Positions 38,968 to 52,585 of a stretch of 64,000 nt of DNA are shown here, piece by piece. The notes below the pieces were generated by a model. The model was not told the DNA's origin and did no database searches. It was given only the letters and a program-made list of their open reading frames with translations. Position 1 is the stretch's first letter, and each line of letters opens with the position of its first letter. The position numbers were made by a program, and so were the translations under genes. The stretch is from Crotophaga sulcirostris (Eukaryota > Chordata > Aves > Cuculiformes > Crotophagidae). Where the stretch lies: NCBI GenBank assembly GCA_013397455.1, contig VYZB01000145.1, positions 738,843-802,842 of the forward strand. Direction: 5' to 3'.

Positions 38968-40954
38968 ACTGACAATTTTAAATGTTTAACTACAAGATCT
39001 ATCAGTTTGCTCCTAGCACTACACCATGTGGAACAGGCACTTCTGCATCTCACCTGGAGTAGACTCTGTAGGTCAGGAAGATATCCAGAATTATTTTGAT
39101 TATTGTCTAGATGTGAAATATTTTTTTTTTTTATTGTAACATGAGGCATGGTAGTTTCCTTAGGGGTATTTATGGTAGCAGTAGTCAAAGTGAACAAATT
39201 GTATACCTGCTTCTTTTCATTTCACCCTTGGGGTAAGTTACTTTGGGATTTTTGTCTCTAACATCAATTCTTAGAGCTGTAGTTACTTCGTGCAATACCA
39301 CCTTTTCACCTTACTTTTCTTAGGAGACATTTATTATTATGCCTGAGTGCTGTGCTTATTGCCATAGGAACATTGTGGAGCATCGGATCTCCTTTGGAAT
39401 TTGAAAGGCTCTGCTGCTGTCGGTCCAGTAGGTTAGAGATTTCCCTACAACTTCTTGATTGTGAGATTCATCCTGTACAACACAGAGGACACTTTTCACA
39501 TCTCATCCTGACCATTGGGTTTAGTTGGTGTTTGTCAGCAGGCTGGTATGTCTGCAGCATGCTGTATAGGAACAGTTGAGAATATTCAGTATCTCTGTAG
39601 TTTCCAGGCCATTTCCCCTGGGTAGTTTGGGATCTCTTCCTTGGTTGTTGCTGATGAGTTCTTGGAATGTTATCAGAAGGATGAGGAAAACATTGAGAGC
39701 ATAAGCCTGCTTGTGGTCCCTTCAGATCAAGGTGTGTGAGTATTTTCAGGGAGGGGAGGAGAAGCTGCTTTGATTCTGTGCTTGACGAGTCCACCGAGAC
39801 TTTAGGACACAAAGGCCTGCGATTGTCAGCTGTACTGGAGGGTGTTGAATCAAGTCAGAAGGAAATCAGCCCAGACCTGACCCCTGACAGATGCTGAGCC
39901 TTCCTGGAACATTCACAGGAGTCTGAACAAGGAGCTGCTTGCTTAATACAAAGCATATTTGATCCTCAGTACACTCTTTGTCCTTGCTGGTACGCTGAGA
40001 GATACGTGGTGGGCTCAGTGCTGACCTGGCAGTTCTTAATGGGCCTCTTGCAGCTTTCAGACCTCACATGTTGTGGAGGTTATGAAAAGTTCACATTCAT
40101 TCTAGAGTGCTTCAGACCAGGGACAACTTAATATACAATTTTAAACGGCAGATGACCTAATCCAGGAGACACGGCTACAGGAGCTGAGAATATCATCAAA
40201 AATTAAGTGTATGCACATGTGTACCAGTGCACCTGCTTGTAGAAAAACTCCTCCAGATCACAAAGTGGAACTGAGAAGGCACAAGGGAATAAAATAAGTA
40301 ATTTGTTCTGGAGCTGAGAGGTGATGTTTGTGTGGCACGCAGAAATCAGGTGTGAAAGTCAGGCTGATTGTGGAGGAACTCATTTGGAGAAGGAGAATCC
40401 TAAAACGTTTGAACAGTCAGCACCTGAACCCAGCACCCTTAGAAGAAGATCTGTGAGATTTTGATACATTCCCTATTTGAGGACCTAGGGAGACATCTGG
40501 ATATGATCAGTTTTGTAGGTTCTGATTATATATAGTGCACAGAAATACGATAACATCTCACAGTGATTGTCACTGCTTTGGTAGAAACCAAGCTGCTTGG
40601 TGTGGGACCGTATATTCTGGGCTGAGCTTGACATAAGCTTCCCCTAGGCTAAGAAGACATCAGTACTGAATCTTTCCTGGTTTTCTGTCAGTTTCAGATG
40701 ACAGCTCCTCTGGCACTCACACATTCCCAGAAATGGGACCGTGTAGATTCTTGGCTTTGTCAAGGCCACTGCTGCCTTCTCAGGATCTTTAGTAGTCTTA
40801 ACACAAATCTTCCCAGAAAAGCTCTGAAACTGTAGATGCTCTGAGTTTACAGCACTCTTGAGGAACATATAGTGCTTTAAAAAAAAAAAAATCTAAAAAA
40901 TTGCATTCTGAACACAAATATTCCTTATTTTAGCTAGAAGTACACAGCTGTAGC

Positions 40955-40974
40955 AAAACAAACAAACAAACAAC
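40955..40974. repeat. (AAAC)n microsatellite
   Basis: About four AAAC units in a row. A simple repeat. Confidence 0.9.
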
Positions 40975-43900
40975 CCAAGCCCTCACGCTGTATGTTTTTG
41001 TTAAGACATGAGGATTTAGATCTTTGGAAAACAGGCGTGAGCTGCCTGAGAAGTGCATTCCTTTACATAACTTCTTTCAGTTATTTTGCTCTGCAGCAAT
41101 TCTGTGCATGATTCACCATTTTATGCAAAAAAGTTTTCTTTCTTAAAATAGTTTTCTGTGTGTTTCAGCTTTCTCCCAGACTTCATATTCTTTATGGTTT
41201 TAAAGGTTGTATCAACACTGATGGGTTTTTTTTAGGCTATGGATACCCACCGTGCCTGTAGGTCCTGTTCCTTAAGGTTGGGGAAGAAAGGAAGTGCTTT
41301 TCCCAAGGCTTTGCTTGCTCTTTGTCAGAAGATGCTTTCACCTGGAAGGCAATGGGGGTAAAAATGTACATCAGGAGTTCTAGGTGTCACTCACTCAGGT
41401 CTCAAACTAATGTTTAAGCTAAAAATCAGAAAGACCACGAGTCAGTTTTCACAATGAGGCTTGTCAACTGTCATGAACGCACCAAGAAATTCCAGGCAAA
41501 TTTACAAGCTTTCCATAAACCAGTTTTCAAAATTGTCACGTGCATATGGTCCCTTTTTACACTGCTTTTTGTCCTACAACCTTATACGACGTTTTGAAAG
41601 CATTAGCAAATAGGGAATGCTAAATTCAGTCTATGGAAAGCTAAGAAATCTCAAGTGCATCAGTTTTACTGCTGATCTAACAGGTCCACAGAGTCTGCCA
41701 CGATAGGTTGTAGTTCATAGGAGGCTACTGCTGTGATGAAAAGATGTTTAGAATTTCATTAGATGTTTATGGACCCAGAGGTGAGGCCCCAGTGGATTAT
41801 CATATAGAACTGAAAGATATTTTTAAAAAAAAAAAAAAAGCTTAAATGCTGACCTGTTATAATCTTTCGACTAGATCATATCAGGTCTCAGCTACAAGGA
41901 TGACCCCAGTGGGTGATTTCCCCGACATATGTAGTTCACACTTGGCCTTGCTTACTTTGTTTAAATTTAGTTTTATACATTTTTAATGTTTAAGCAGTAG
42001 GGTAGCTAGTAACTAGACGTTTTTGGTAAATAATTGCTCATGTTGCTACTAGTTGACTGACAGCAAATGAAATCCTACAAGAATTTTTATACATTTTGGT
42101 GGTAGTGATACAGCTAAGTGGCCACTTGGTAGGTGAGAGCTTTGTTTGTCTAGCATTTTAGCATAATCATTAAATCACAGCTTTCTCTAATTGCTTCAGC
42201 TGGAGCCAAACTCAGTTGGACAGGATTCTGCAGCAAATGGAATTCTGTCACATTCAATATCGGTGTTTGCTTTATTAAATACCATTTCTCTGGGGACCCA
42301 CGTAGACTTTTGGTATTTTTAATTTGTTACAGTATGTAATAGCTGGCTTCTGTGAAGGAATTGTTCACCAATCTGCATTCTTATTGTTACTACTGATGCC
42401 TTTTTACTTTAAATGAAGTTGACAAGATAAGATATGCCATTTAGAAGAAAGCTGTACTTACTTTGCTCAGCGCAGAATGAGTTTTGAAAGGGAGCTCTTC
42501 TTGGCATGCATAAATTCTCCCATTTCTTTTGAAGTGAAAATTTAAAGTTAATTATTAAAACAAACACACAAACCTACTCTGTTATCACAACCTCTGGTTT
42601 TCCCAGATGTGTGCTTCATTCTCTATTTCTTTTGGTGTCTTTCAGGACAGGAACTAAATATATTTCGATTTAGCAACCGTAACGCCCTTGTCAGAGATCC
42701 TTTATGCTGTTATACAAAACTATAGCAGCAACAGTAGTAAAAGTTTTGATTCCAAGTAGTTTTTTCATTGTAAGCAGACCATTCGTAAATCGCCATTTTA
42801 ATCAGAATTTTTATTTGTAAATGCAAAAGTCAGTTTAAAGAGTTCACTACTCTGTGCTTCTCACCATCAAAATTCGTAAACCATGATGTGCACTGAGAAC
42901 CTGTGACTGTCTAAGCACAACCCATCCTTGCTTTGTTGGAGCAACCTGGACTTGTGATCATTGTTCTTTCATTAGTCAGGCTGGGCTGTCGCTTGTCCGT
43001 TGGTGCGTGTTGCGTGCTTGAGAAGGGTAGTGCTACACAACGGAAACAAGGAGCAACCAAGTGAGCTGATGGTAGCAGAAAAAACACACGACAAATGGCA
43101 ATATTTAATATATGTTCTCTTACCTTAGGATTTCCTTGTATTTCAGATTTCTGAGGATGTAGGAAAATACATATGAATAATTCTTCCTCTAGTTCCATTG
43201 TATTTTGTACAGGAGATTTTTATTCAAATACAGAGTGAGATAAAATACAGGACCTGGGGGCCTTTATTGGCAACTATGGCTAGCTAGGGAGTGAGGTTAG
43301 GAAGCCAGGCAAATAATCACATCTTCTTCATTTAAAACATTTCATACTGGCAGAAATCTTTAACCAGTGCTCCAACTTCTGTCTACCACTCGGAGCTTTT
43401 TATATGAAACAGCAGGAATCTGGCAGTCTGGAGAGCTTTGAGCGTTGCGAGCAAAAAAACTTGAACATCATTTATAGGCTCTCCTGCCAAGACTGTGAAA
43501 ATCTAGACAAAGTAGATACGGTTGTTTCACCCAGCTTTTCACTTATGTTTGTCCTTCGCTATGTAAGCTCCCAAAACCTTCACCAGTTTTCTTCCTGAAT
43601 TTAAAATTCTTGGTAGGTACATGGAATAGGATTTATCTTGCCTACCTTTATCCCTGTAAAAGTTACTTGTCTAGGCTGAGCCATTCTCTAGGCTCCCTCT
43701 ACAGTCAATGAAGAGACAGATCTCTCCAGGAGGCTTTTTATCCCATATGAATTTTGACAACTGTCTTGGGGTGAAATGAATCCCACCCTTTTTGTCACCC
43801 TCCAACTTTTGATTCAGTAAATGTAACAAGTTCTATTTCAATCCTGAGACTTGGAGCATTGCACGGAATATTCCAAAATCTGATTTCCACTGAATTTAAT

Positions 43901-46900
43901 GGAAAATGAATGCATAAGTCTTTTAATTAGCTTTGAAAAATCTCAGCCTTAATGTTTGATTAAGTTTTAATGCACATGGCTTTGTATATCAAAAATTAAA
44001 AGCAATAAATGTAGCTGTATTATTTTCTAACACCTGAGCATCTGAATACTTCAGCTGCTTAACAGCCCAAATAGCTGATACAGATGATGCTAATTGTGCT
44101 GCAGTGCTGAAAACTGGACGAAGTAAACAGAGTCTAAAATACAGACTTCACAACTTCATACGCTACCTTTTTTCTTGTCTGTCTCGTAAGTAGAGTTTGG
44201 ATTCTGAAACACACGTTTAGCACAGATAATATTTGTGGATAGAGTGACATTGCCAGTTGACAAAAATGGCTGATTGCTAATCCTAATAACTACAGAATGT
44301 ATACAGGAATGAACTTGAAATGTTCTTTTGCAGTACTAAAGAAGTAATCCTTTAAAAAGATCACAAAAGTGGGGCTTCTGAGATGGATTAAAAATGTGAA
44401 TCAATTTTCAGGTGACTGCATCTCTTTTATGAAATCATTTGTTAATTCCCACATTGGGGTGTTTCTGTGTAATGAATATACATTGTTTATGTAGCAAAGT
44501 TATAGCACTTTTTTAACTAATAACAAGTAACAAAGAACTCTATTTTGTACTTTACTATTGCTTCTTACCAGGATTTCTGTGCAGTGTCGTAACGTTTGCT
44601 CTCTGCACTATCTGATATTATACAGCGCTGTTTCAATTTATTTGGGTGATACCTGAACACCCAGGACCAGAGTTATTTTATTACACACTTAAATGCTGCC
44701 AACAATGTGTAATTTAAAGTGTAGATATGCTTGTAAATAGTAACTAAAGGGGGTGATTTCTTCTTAATGTTTTCTCTTTCTCTACTAGTTATTGCTAAAT
44801 TAAGCTTTTGTGCGTGAGATTACTGATCCTCTAAAGGAGATGGGACAAATGATACCCTGGATCTTTTCTGCTTCATGTACTTCCCAAGAAATAGCAGCTC
44901 TTTGGTTAGGCAGAGCTGTCCAACATTGTGATATGCTCTTACCTGCTTTGAAGATCTTAATAGGAAGTCATAATCTTAAATTAATTTGACTTGTAGGCTA
45001 ACAAATGCATACTTGGATCCCAGTCTGGCAAAGCATTTTCGCGTATCGTTAATTTTAAGTGTCTTTGGCTGAGTCTTAGCAAGATTTTTCTCCAAGTCCT
45101 GTTGGGTAGAGGGTGTGTAAGCATCATATAGCGATGTATCTCCTTACCTGTATGTCTTTTCAACCCATATAATCTTAGTTAATTACAAAATCTACTCTTC
45201 ACTGCTGCATTACTTAGTTCTGTCGCTGTTTGAAACTTCTCCAAGAAGCTGGAACGCAAGTAGAAGCATGGTTTGTCATATTTGTCACTAGGCTTGCACA
45301 AAAATAAGGCACAAGAGAGATAGCAGAGTATGTTTTCTGATCGCAGCTGAGGTTGAGATTGTAGCTGTTCAGAGGCAGGAACTTCTGAAGGTTCCAGCTT
45401 TGTACTTGTCTCTAATATGCACTGTGCTTTCGTGAGACTTCAGTGGGCAAAGAGGTGGTGAGAGTCCAGTGTGGAATGGAGGTATCAAGGACTGCCTTCA
45501 TCATGTTCCCATTGGAATATTTAAATGCTGTCAGTGATAATTTTAATTTCATTGTAATAAATGATAAAGGCATTTGTGTTCACTAAATTTTAGAGCCTTG
45601 GGAGTTAGCACAGTTGGGTAGATAGACCCAGAGAGACTCTTTTACTAATATTTCTGGGAATAGGACTTTTTTTCTGTGCCCTAGTGACACACAGTGTTTG
45701 ATGCTTTATATTCACTGATGGCAATACTAGTTATTGCCTTTTCATTGGGATAGATGGGATAGTAGCTTCCATTTACTCATACAGATGGAAGTAAACAAGG
45801 TAAAAAAGAAACCAGGTCAAAATGTCAGAATAAAATAAGAACATTCATATGACTGATGGTAGTACAATAGATAATAGACACACTTACTATTCCATCTCTA
45901 TAAACTGTTCTTAAAGGCTGAGGCTGTGGGGTATTCTGTGGCAGAACAGAGAATTGTAACCGTGGCTCATTTTTGAGAAACACAAAACTCAAGTCTGTGA
46001 TTTGTCTGCAACGCTCACGGATGGAGAACAGCACTAAGGAAATCCATTACCATTCTCAGCCAGCTGGAGACATCCTCATACCTATTGAAAAGCTCAAGTT
46101 TAAAACAACTTTGAATATGGATTTAGCATGCCCTGTATATATACCAAGTACAAACAGATACTATGCTATGGGTGGAAGTGTCTATTTCTGTTAACATCTG
46201 CACTTGATTTAGTTTTTAATGCCCAGTCTTTTTGTTCGCACAGCCACGGAGACCAAGTGCAATCTTATGCCATGTACTTAAAATGGACAAAAGAGCATCC
46301 TCTGCTAGTTATTGATAATATTGCTGTGAAATAACAAGGATGATGCCATGGTGGCTGTAAGGAATTGCCAGTGGAATATGTCTTGAGCCCAGCTTCATTG
46401 CTTTCTCTCCCCCTCCTGCCCTTTCTCCTACCCATTCTTGTGCACAAGTTCCCGGAGTGGAAATAATGAATTCAAATTAAAGAAACAGGTGAAATGACAC
46501 ATTTCATAAATTAACTGTTTCTGATCTGTACAGCTTACAGTGCAGTGTTAGACTGCGTTCTGTGTCTGCTGTAGGTGAATATATAACATGCACAGAGTGT
46601 TTAAGGATTCATTTCTCTTTTGTCCACAAGCTGCAGTAAAATTTAAACAATGACAAATAATAGGTTTGAGACCAGACATTCTTCTTTGATTCTATTATTA
46701 GACCCAACCAGATAGCGCTCTTTCTCATCCTTTCCTGACAGCTTGAATTAGAAAATCTCCATAATTTTAAGGAGTCCGGTTTTTAAAGGATATCCAACTT
46801 GATATACGTGTAGCATCTGTGTAGACAGAAAAATTGAGTGTCTTAGGGGCAAGAGAATAACTGTACTTTTATACTTGTGTGTAGGCTGGTCTTGCTGTTT

Positions 46901-47554
46901 GCCAGCCTGGTGAGCAGTTGCCACAACTCTTCTAACAAAAATTCTCTAATTTGGGCATATTATAGTGGGCAAATAACAAGGCATCCTTCTAAACATAAAA
47001 AAAAATATTTCTGTTCTGTAAGTGATGCTCTCAAGAAGCAGCGTGTCTGCAACGCTGAGTTGTATGGCCAGTGGCATTACAGCATAATTGTTTTGCTGTG
47101 GTGATGCTGATTCTCACATCCCTGGGTTCAGAATACATAAGAAAATGGTATGATGCTTCTTTTTTTTTGCCTTTTTTTTTTCTCCCATTTTTGTCTGAAA
47201 TCAAATAATTAATGTTTGATTTTTCTCAGTTCTTCATTCAGAAAATGAGTAGTTGCTGCTTTTTTTGCCCTCCTGTATTTTTTTTTGCCTAATAACATAG
47301 TGGTTTACAGGCAATAAGAATAGGATCCTTGATATATTATGAGTTTTCCCTATAATTCCATGAGTTTGTTAAAGTTACTCCAGATTTACATAAGAAGTAG
47401 AGCTGTTGCCCCCACTTTGCACTTGAGTCTCCCTGAGGTGGAACTGCTGTGGGGATTTTTTGCATGACTGTATTCTGCCTTTTCAATAAAGCAGAAACTT
47501 GGTGTTTTTTTCTTTACTGTACAAACGCAGATAAGTTCCAAAGTGGAATTCAAA

Positions 47555-47577
47555 CAATAATTTAATTAATTATTAAG
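47555..47577. promoter_or_regulatory. Cluster of TAATTA-type homeodomain sites
   Basis: The sequence AATAATTTAATTAATTATT is nearly palindromic and contains overlapping TTAATTAA and TAATTA cores. LIM-homeodomain and other antennapedia-like homeodomains bind such cores. In AT-rich intron these arise often by chance, so regulatory function is only a possibility. Confidence 0.25.
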
Positions 47578-49269
47578 TAAGCTCAAGAAACTGATACATT
47601 TTGCACGTTGAGCAGAGTTTTGGAAAGAAGTTGCAAATGTATAATGGATCAGAAAACTACTTATGACCAAAGCCAAGTCTTAAAATCTTTCTGCCAGTTT
47701 TACTAGACATTGTTTGAGAGATGGCATCCTGCCACACTAGTAAGTGAAATAAAAGCAAGTAACACCGTTAAAACTGTGAATGTGTGTGAAATTCCAAACG
47801 AAAGGAATAGAGTTGGGTGTTCCTGCCAGCTGGAGGTTCTGTAAAATCCCACTACCTGCAAGATTAAAGGTATATTTGATGCCATGTAAAACATGCTTTA
47901 TGTTTAACATAAATAAGATAGAGTAACAAATGCAAAAGCAATGGGAATGGTCCTTACAAACCAGCCCTGGGCAACCAGATTGGTCCTCTTTTTCAGGTGC
48001 TTTTAATAACTGCACAGGATGCCACACATTGCTAGCAAAGATGCTCTGGGTGGGAGATAGGTGTGCATCTTCTGCCTGTGTGATAATAGACAACAATTGA
48101 ACTGTATGGCTTTCTCACCTCTACACTGTGTAAGGGTTTTCCACTCTTTCCCTCTGTTCATACTCTTTCCAATAAAATCAATTTAACACTCAGATTGTCA
48201 GTATTCCATATAGAATTTATATAATTTATAAAAAATCCCTATCCCAGGCCATAAAAACATTGTGTCTTGCACGGCCAGACCTGCAGATCAATACTCAAAT
48301 ATCCAAATGTATAAAATTAAGATATATGGATCCCTGGTAATTTGTTACTCCTGTGACATTTATATCAGAACCTTGAATATGCTGGATAGACACAAGACAA
48401 GTCTAATTTAAACCTACTGGGGAGAGTTCTTGGTTTCTTGTATTCAGACTTCATTTTTAGTGTTCTGTCAATGTACTCTGAGGATAAACATTCATCAGAA
48501 TTTTTTTTTATGCTTGTGAGTTTCATAATTTGTAATGGTTTAGCAGTTTTTACAGATGTGTCTAATGGCAAAATCTTATATTCAACTGTGTTTTAAAAGC
48601 TCAAGGGTAGTTTGATTTGCTGGGAACACGAGGAGGGGGGGAATACCATTCTCTCCATGGGGAGACAGCAGTTCCCCCCCACAGCATTAACGTGAAAGAA
48701 CGTGAGAAGCGCGTGTGTTGCCAACAGGAGTGTGGACGTAGAGAGTTCTGAAAGGAGTGTCCATAGGGAAGGGGTGTGGGTGCCAGAAGAAAAATACATG
48801 TTCCCAAGGGCACCATCTCTTTTTATTTTTGCCTTACCCAATGCCAAGCCACATGGGTTGATGTTTAAAATTCAGTTTGGCCCTGATAAAAGATGATATA
48901 TATTTATGTATATAAAGGTCCCATTTCAGAACAGATGTTTCTTGTGTGTATTTGAAATTCCATTTTTTTGTTTCCATGGCTCTATTTTAATATACTATTT
49001 ACACCTGTCATATATGTGCAGCCAAAAGCAATGGGAGGGTGAAAACAAAAATCTGTTTCTCACCAGGTATGAGCTGTGGGGCAGCTCTGCCCGAGGCTCA
49101 GAGCCGCGGGACCTCTGCTCCTGCTCTTCTTGGGAGCACGGTGACCGTGCTCTGGGGAGCTGCTCTGGAGGGGCTCTGCTCCCCTCTGCACAACACTGGC
49201 CTAGAAATCTGTACCAGGGGATTAAACCACTTAACCTGCAACAGCAACAACCTGAGCCAATTATTTCTT
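47578..49269. other. Intron segment without recognised genes
   Basis: Unique-looking sequence. Positions 48600-48800 and 49080-49200 are locally GC-rich, and several frames remain open across the second patch (184 codons on the + strand, 92 codons on the - strand). None has a recognisable domain, and the longest frame runs on into the adjoining CR1 remnant. Confidence 0.5.
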
Positions 49270-49600
49270 CCATGTTTGTTGGGCACCAAGGACAAGTGAT
49301 TGCTCTTCTTTATAATAACCTTTTCATATGTTTGAAAACTGTCATCACGTTCCCTGGGAGCTGCTTCTGTTTCATCCTAACCACAGCTTGGTCCTTCTGC
49401 CTTTTGCTTCCAGTGAGTCTTTTGGAGTTGCTTGATTTGTTTCTTTGCGTATTTCTTTAAACTCAAATGATTCCTGTTGCTCTCAGCTAAATTCTTTGAG
49501 AATGAGTGGCCCAGCCCTGGCCACAGTACTCCAGAAGGGCACCAACTATTTCAGTTGAAGTTGTTCCAAAGAAACACTGCGCAGGCCCACTAAAAAATTA
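49270..49600 (-). mobile_element. CR1-type LINE fragment, antisense (3'-proximal part)
   Basis: The complementary strand matches the usual CR1/L3-like order: GCTCTTCTTTATAATAACC, TTTTCATATGTTTGAAAACT, GTCATCACGTTCCC, then GAGTGGCCCAGCCCTGGCC and ACAGTACTCCAGAAGGGC. These are the recognisable antisense phrases of this LINE family. The sequence is highly diverged and non-coding. It appears to continue at about 49957 after an interruption. Confidence 0.6.
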
Positions 49601-49956
49601 TAAATAATACACTATAAGAGGGGCATTTGCAGCACACCCACCATCCTGGGAGAGAGAAGAGGAGGACCAGAGCCCAGGAGGTGCCCTTGCACTTTATTTC
49701 TCTCTCCCATTCCTTCCTTTTCTCTTTCTTTCTTTTCCCTTAACACAGATTCAGCAAGCCAATGGCAACCTTATTCATAAGAATGCCCATACAAATAAAT
49801 TCCTTTTTGGACCAATTGTTTGACGTTGTTTTGCCTTCATTTAGCCTGGTGGGTACAGGACCCATGAATTTTACAAGGAGACCTAGGGTTTTACGCAGGT
49901 GACCCCTGGACTGTCCAGGCTGGGTCGTGACAGGTGTGTTCCCTGGAGTGGAAAGG
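49601..49956. other. Unidentified sequence interrupting an antisense CR1 element
   Basis: The CR1 alignment stops near 49600 and resumes near 49957 with the next part of the same consensus, with roughly 80 bp of it missing. The roughly 355 bp between do not resemble CR1. They contain a TATAAAT-like motif, a long pyrimidine stretch (about 49694-49740) and AATAAA near 49794, which would fit a degraded solo LTR. I cannot recognise a family and see no clear target duplication. Simple divergence of the LINE is the alternative. Confidence 0.35.
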
Positions 49957-50300
49957 AATTGTATCTCAGAAATTTTCCTTATTTGCAAGAGCAGTAGGTT
50001 GCTGACATATTTGCTTTATGATCTGGAGCATTTTCTACAGTACTGCTTAGCCAGTTATTCCCCATTTTGTATTTGTGGTTTTGTCACTTCACTTTATTGA
50101 ATTTCACCTTCATTTCAGATCATTTCTGCAATCTATCAAAATAATTTTTAATTCCAGTTCTGTCTTGCAAGATACTTTCATCTTCTCTTGAGCGTGGTTT
50201 CTTATACTGACTTTGTACATGAGCTCCATTCTGCCTTCCAAGTCATTAAACAAAAATAAAGGAATCTGGAGAAAATACCATAGACTTAGTTGGCCTTATA
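49957..50300 (-). mobile_element. CR1-type LINE fragment, antisense (continuation)
   Basis: This part continues the CR1 consensus order on the complementary strand: TTGCTGACATATTTGCTTTA, CAGTACTGCTTAGCCAGTTA, TTTATTGAATTTCACCTTCA, TCAGATCATTTCTGCAATCT and TTCCAAGTCATTAAAC. The order and orientation agree with the fragment at 49270-49600, so both are parts of one insertion. Ends are approximate. Confidence 0.6.
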
Positions 50301-52564
50301 TTCCAGTTACAAGATCTGTTTAGGTTCAGCAATCACCATCAGAGGCGAGTAGAAAAGCCTCGTTTGGCTTGTAGACTCTTAATCATGTAAGTGTGTAAGG
50401 TGTAAAGAAGAACCCAGCTTGACTCCCAGATCACACGGTGAACATGTGGGACTAGTAGATGAAGGGGGAAAAGGAATATCATTGTACTTAAAATCTGATT
50501 ACATTTGCCAAAGAAATCAGAGGCAGGAAAAATTACTGAAACCCTAGGATTCCATTTACTTGGAGACCCTATTCAGAGTTGAGCCATGCTTCAAATTACA
50601 AATAATACCAGGGGTGGAGGGGATTGGAGGGAACAATGACAGCTGTGGCAGCAGACGTTTGCTGCTCCAGCCGCGCGGCATCTTCACTCCTGACCCAACT
50701 TGCTGGCTGCCTCTGCCCTCTTCTCTCCTTTGACCCATTCCTTAAGTTTATTTTAATACGAAATATTTTTAAAGTATTAATTTTTTTTTTTCTTATGTTT
50801 AGGCCACTATTTCAATGTTTGAGCGTGTGAGTGCACTATGTGAAAGGAAGGTTGCCATGGTAATTTCTCATTATTGTTGAATAGAAAAATAATTACTCTG
50901 GCAAAATCCCCCGTAACCTGTCAGAGCATAAGTTAAAGATGCCTGGGGGCAGCCTTTCCTTCCACCATCCCTTTTTGTAGGAAAAAGGGGGTGATTTTAT
51001 TATTCTTTTGGGTTTGGTTTTTTTTTTGTCAGCTTGGCTAGGGGACACCTCATTTGGTTTTGTTCACCATTTGGCTGTGAAAGTAGTTGGGCCCACCTGT
51101 GACTAGTGTGGAGCAGAGAATTAATCAGCAGAGCATATCCAAGCTTGACAGAGGATTTATGTATTCTATTAATGTTTGGGGGGATTTCTGTGGGTGAAGG
51201 TGGGGTGCTGCATTTTCTATTTTTCCTTCTTTGTGACATAAATTATGCCAAAGTGTATGATAAAGACCTTGGACAGTATTCAAACTGTGACAGAGTCTGG
51301 ATAGTTCTTAACATTGTGTTTGCTCGGTTATTCGATGTTTGCATGGGGAAACACTCCTCAAGTTTCTGCCAGCAAAGAGCTCTCTGTGACAACAGATTCC
51401 TGAATCATGGGGATGGTTTTGGTGCCTCTTGGTGTTGATAGAATTTTGAGCAGGTACCACAGGGCTGTGCTGGTCGTAGTCCTGCTCCTGCGGAGTGGAA
51501 TGAACCCTGGCAACAAGGATGAATTACGGGCTCGGAACCAACCAAGGAATCTCCTGTGGGTCTGAGGAGGGTGGCTGGGGCATCCTCAGAAGCTCATTCC
51601 CAGCTTTGGTGCAGGTCCTGTGTTCTGCAAGTGATTTAAGTCTCAGGATCTCAAAGGTGCAGAAGAGACTGTACCAAACATTTCAAATCCAGCTATTAAA
51701 TATATCCACAGCTTTTGAATGAAACAATGGGTGGATTCTATTGTTGTCGGACTCTGTGAAAGCCCTTGCGAGCTGGACCGCTTGTCCAGGTGTGAGACAC
51801 TGAGGTTTGGGTGCCTGTTGTTGATCACCCAGGTCTGAAAATGCCTGGTTCAGTCCTCAAAGCCAACAGACCGCCTGTAGTGGTGTATTTGTATATACTT
51901 TACTTTATATGCTATATTAATAATTTGTATTTTCTGACTCTGTGTATTACTGCAAGTCAAAGTACGCACAGGTCATCTTAAAATACTGTTTTCTCTGCAT
52001 GTACCATACTGAAAAGTACAAATTTGTCACAACAATTATATTTAAGTAACTAGCTGGTATTTAATTAACCTACAGTAGCGTTGTATTTATATTAAATGCA
52101 TTTGAGTGGAATGGGTATTATATTTAGTTTATAAATAACTTTCTTGACAACTCATGCTCATAATCAAGTTATATAGCATTATCTAATTAACTACTGAGGT
52201 GTTTTCATTTTTAGGACCAAACATTTGAGATCCAAAGCCCAGAAAAGGGATGTGTGTGTGTGTGTCATAATCACGTTATTTCCAACTGATTTATAAAACC
52301 ATTTTTAACATTTGAAGAAACAAATATATTGATGAGAATGAAAGTTTTCAATGTGCTTGAGGAAAGACGGTTTCTTGTATAATAAACCAAACATTTTAGC
52401 TTTTTCCTTAAATTAGAACTAGAACCTTATCTAGGAAAATTATTTTGAAATATCATATAAACATCTATACCCCAAAATCATAGGTGAAAAAGTGTGAAAT
52501 GTGTGATCCTGTCAAATTTCTTTTACAAAGGGTAAACTTATTTTCATTTTACCTCCTGTTAAGT
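50301..52564. other. Intron segment just upstream of the exon
   Basis: Unique-looking sequence; no additional exon was found. A T run lies at 50780-50790 and a (TG)n repeat at 52251-52265. The last 700 bp before the exon are AT-rich with no obvious repeats. Confidence 0.6.
52251..52265. repeat. (TG)7 microsatellite
   Basis: Seven and a half TG units about 320 bp upstream of the LDB2 exon. TG runs near acceptors can bind splicing regulators, but this one is too far away to argue for an effect. Confidence 0.9.
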
Positions 52565-52585
52565 GAATGATCTGTTGCTTCCTAG
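52565..52585 (+). promoter_or_regulatory. splice acceptor of the LDB2 exon
   Basis: The intron ends with a mostly pyrimidine stretch, TCTGTTGCTTCCTAG, and the exon begins at the next base. The reading frame, open at GAT and continuing the known LDB family order E|D-S-D-N-L-W-W, places the boundary at this AG. A second AG four bases downstream (52589-52590) lies inside the exon; using it would lose the frame. Confidence 0.9.

Larger units (their letters stand above)
34196..47540. other. Intron segment without recognised genes
   Basis: Unique-looking AT-rich sequence with homopolymer A runs (35472-35487 and 41825-41839), an (AAAC)n repeat near 40955-40974, and an exact short direct repeat AGGTACTAAAG at 38945 and 38957. 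Open frames up to about 115 codons show no family motif. No exon or interspersed repeat was recognised. Confidence 0.55.
1..52585 (+). other. LDB2: Upstream LDB2 intron (3' part, start outside the window)
   Basis: All sequence before the exon is read as one intron of LDB2, because no other exon, promoter-like CpG island or polyadenylated gene end could be supported on either strand. The composition is AT-rich with many A and T runs. Open frames are mostly 60-130 codons, overlap in several frames and show no family motifs. The intron is phase 0 at its 3' end. It would be transcribed as part of the LDB2 pre-mRNA. A small non-coding RNA gene or an unannotated alternative exon could be hidden here without my seeing it. 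Confidence 0.8.

Noticed and set aside
48906..49460. 184-codon open reading frame as a gene
   Set aside because: It runs through a GC-rich patch into an antisense CR1 remnant, and frames on the opposite strand are open too. No family motif is visible.
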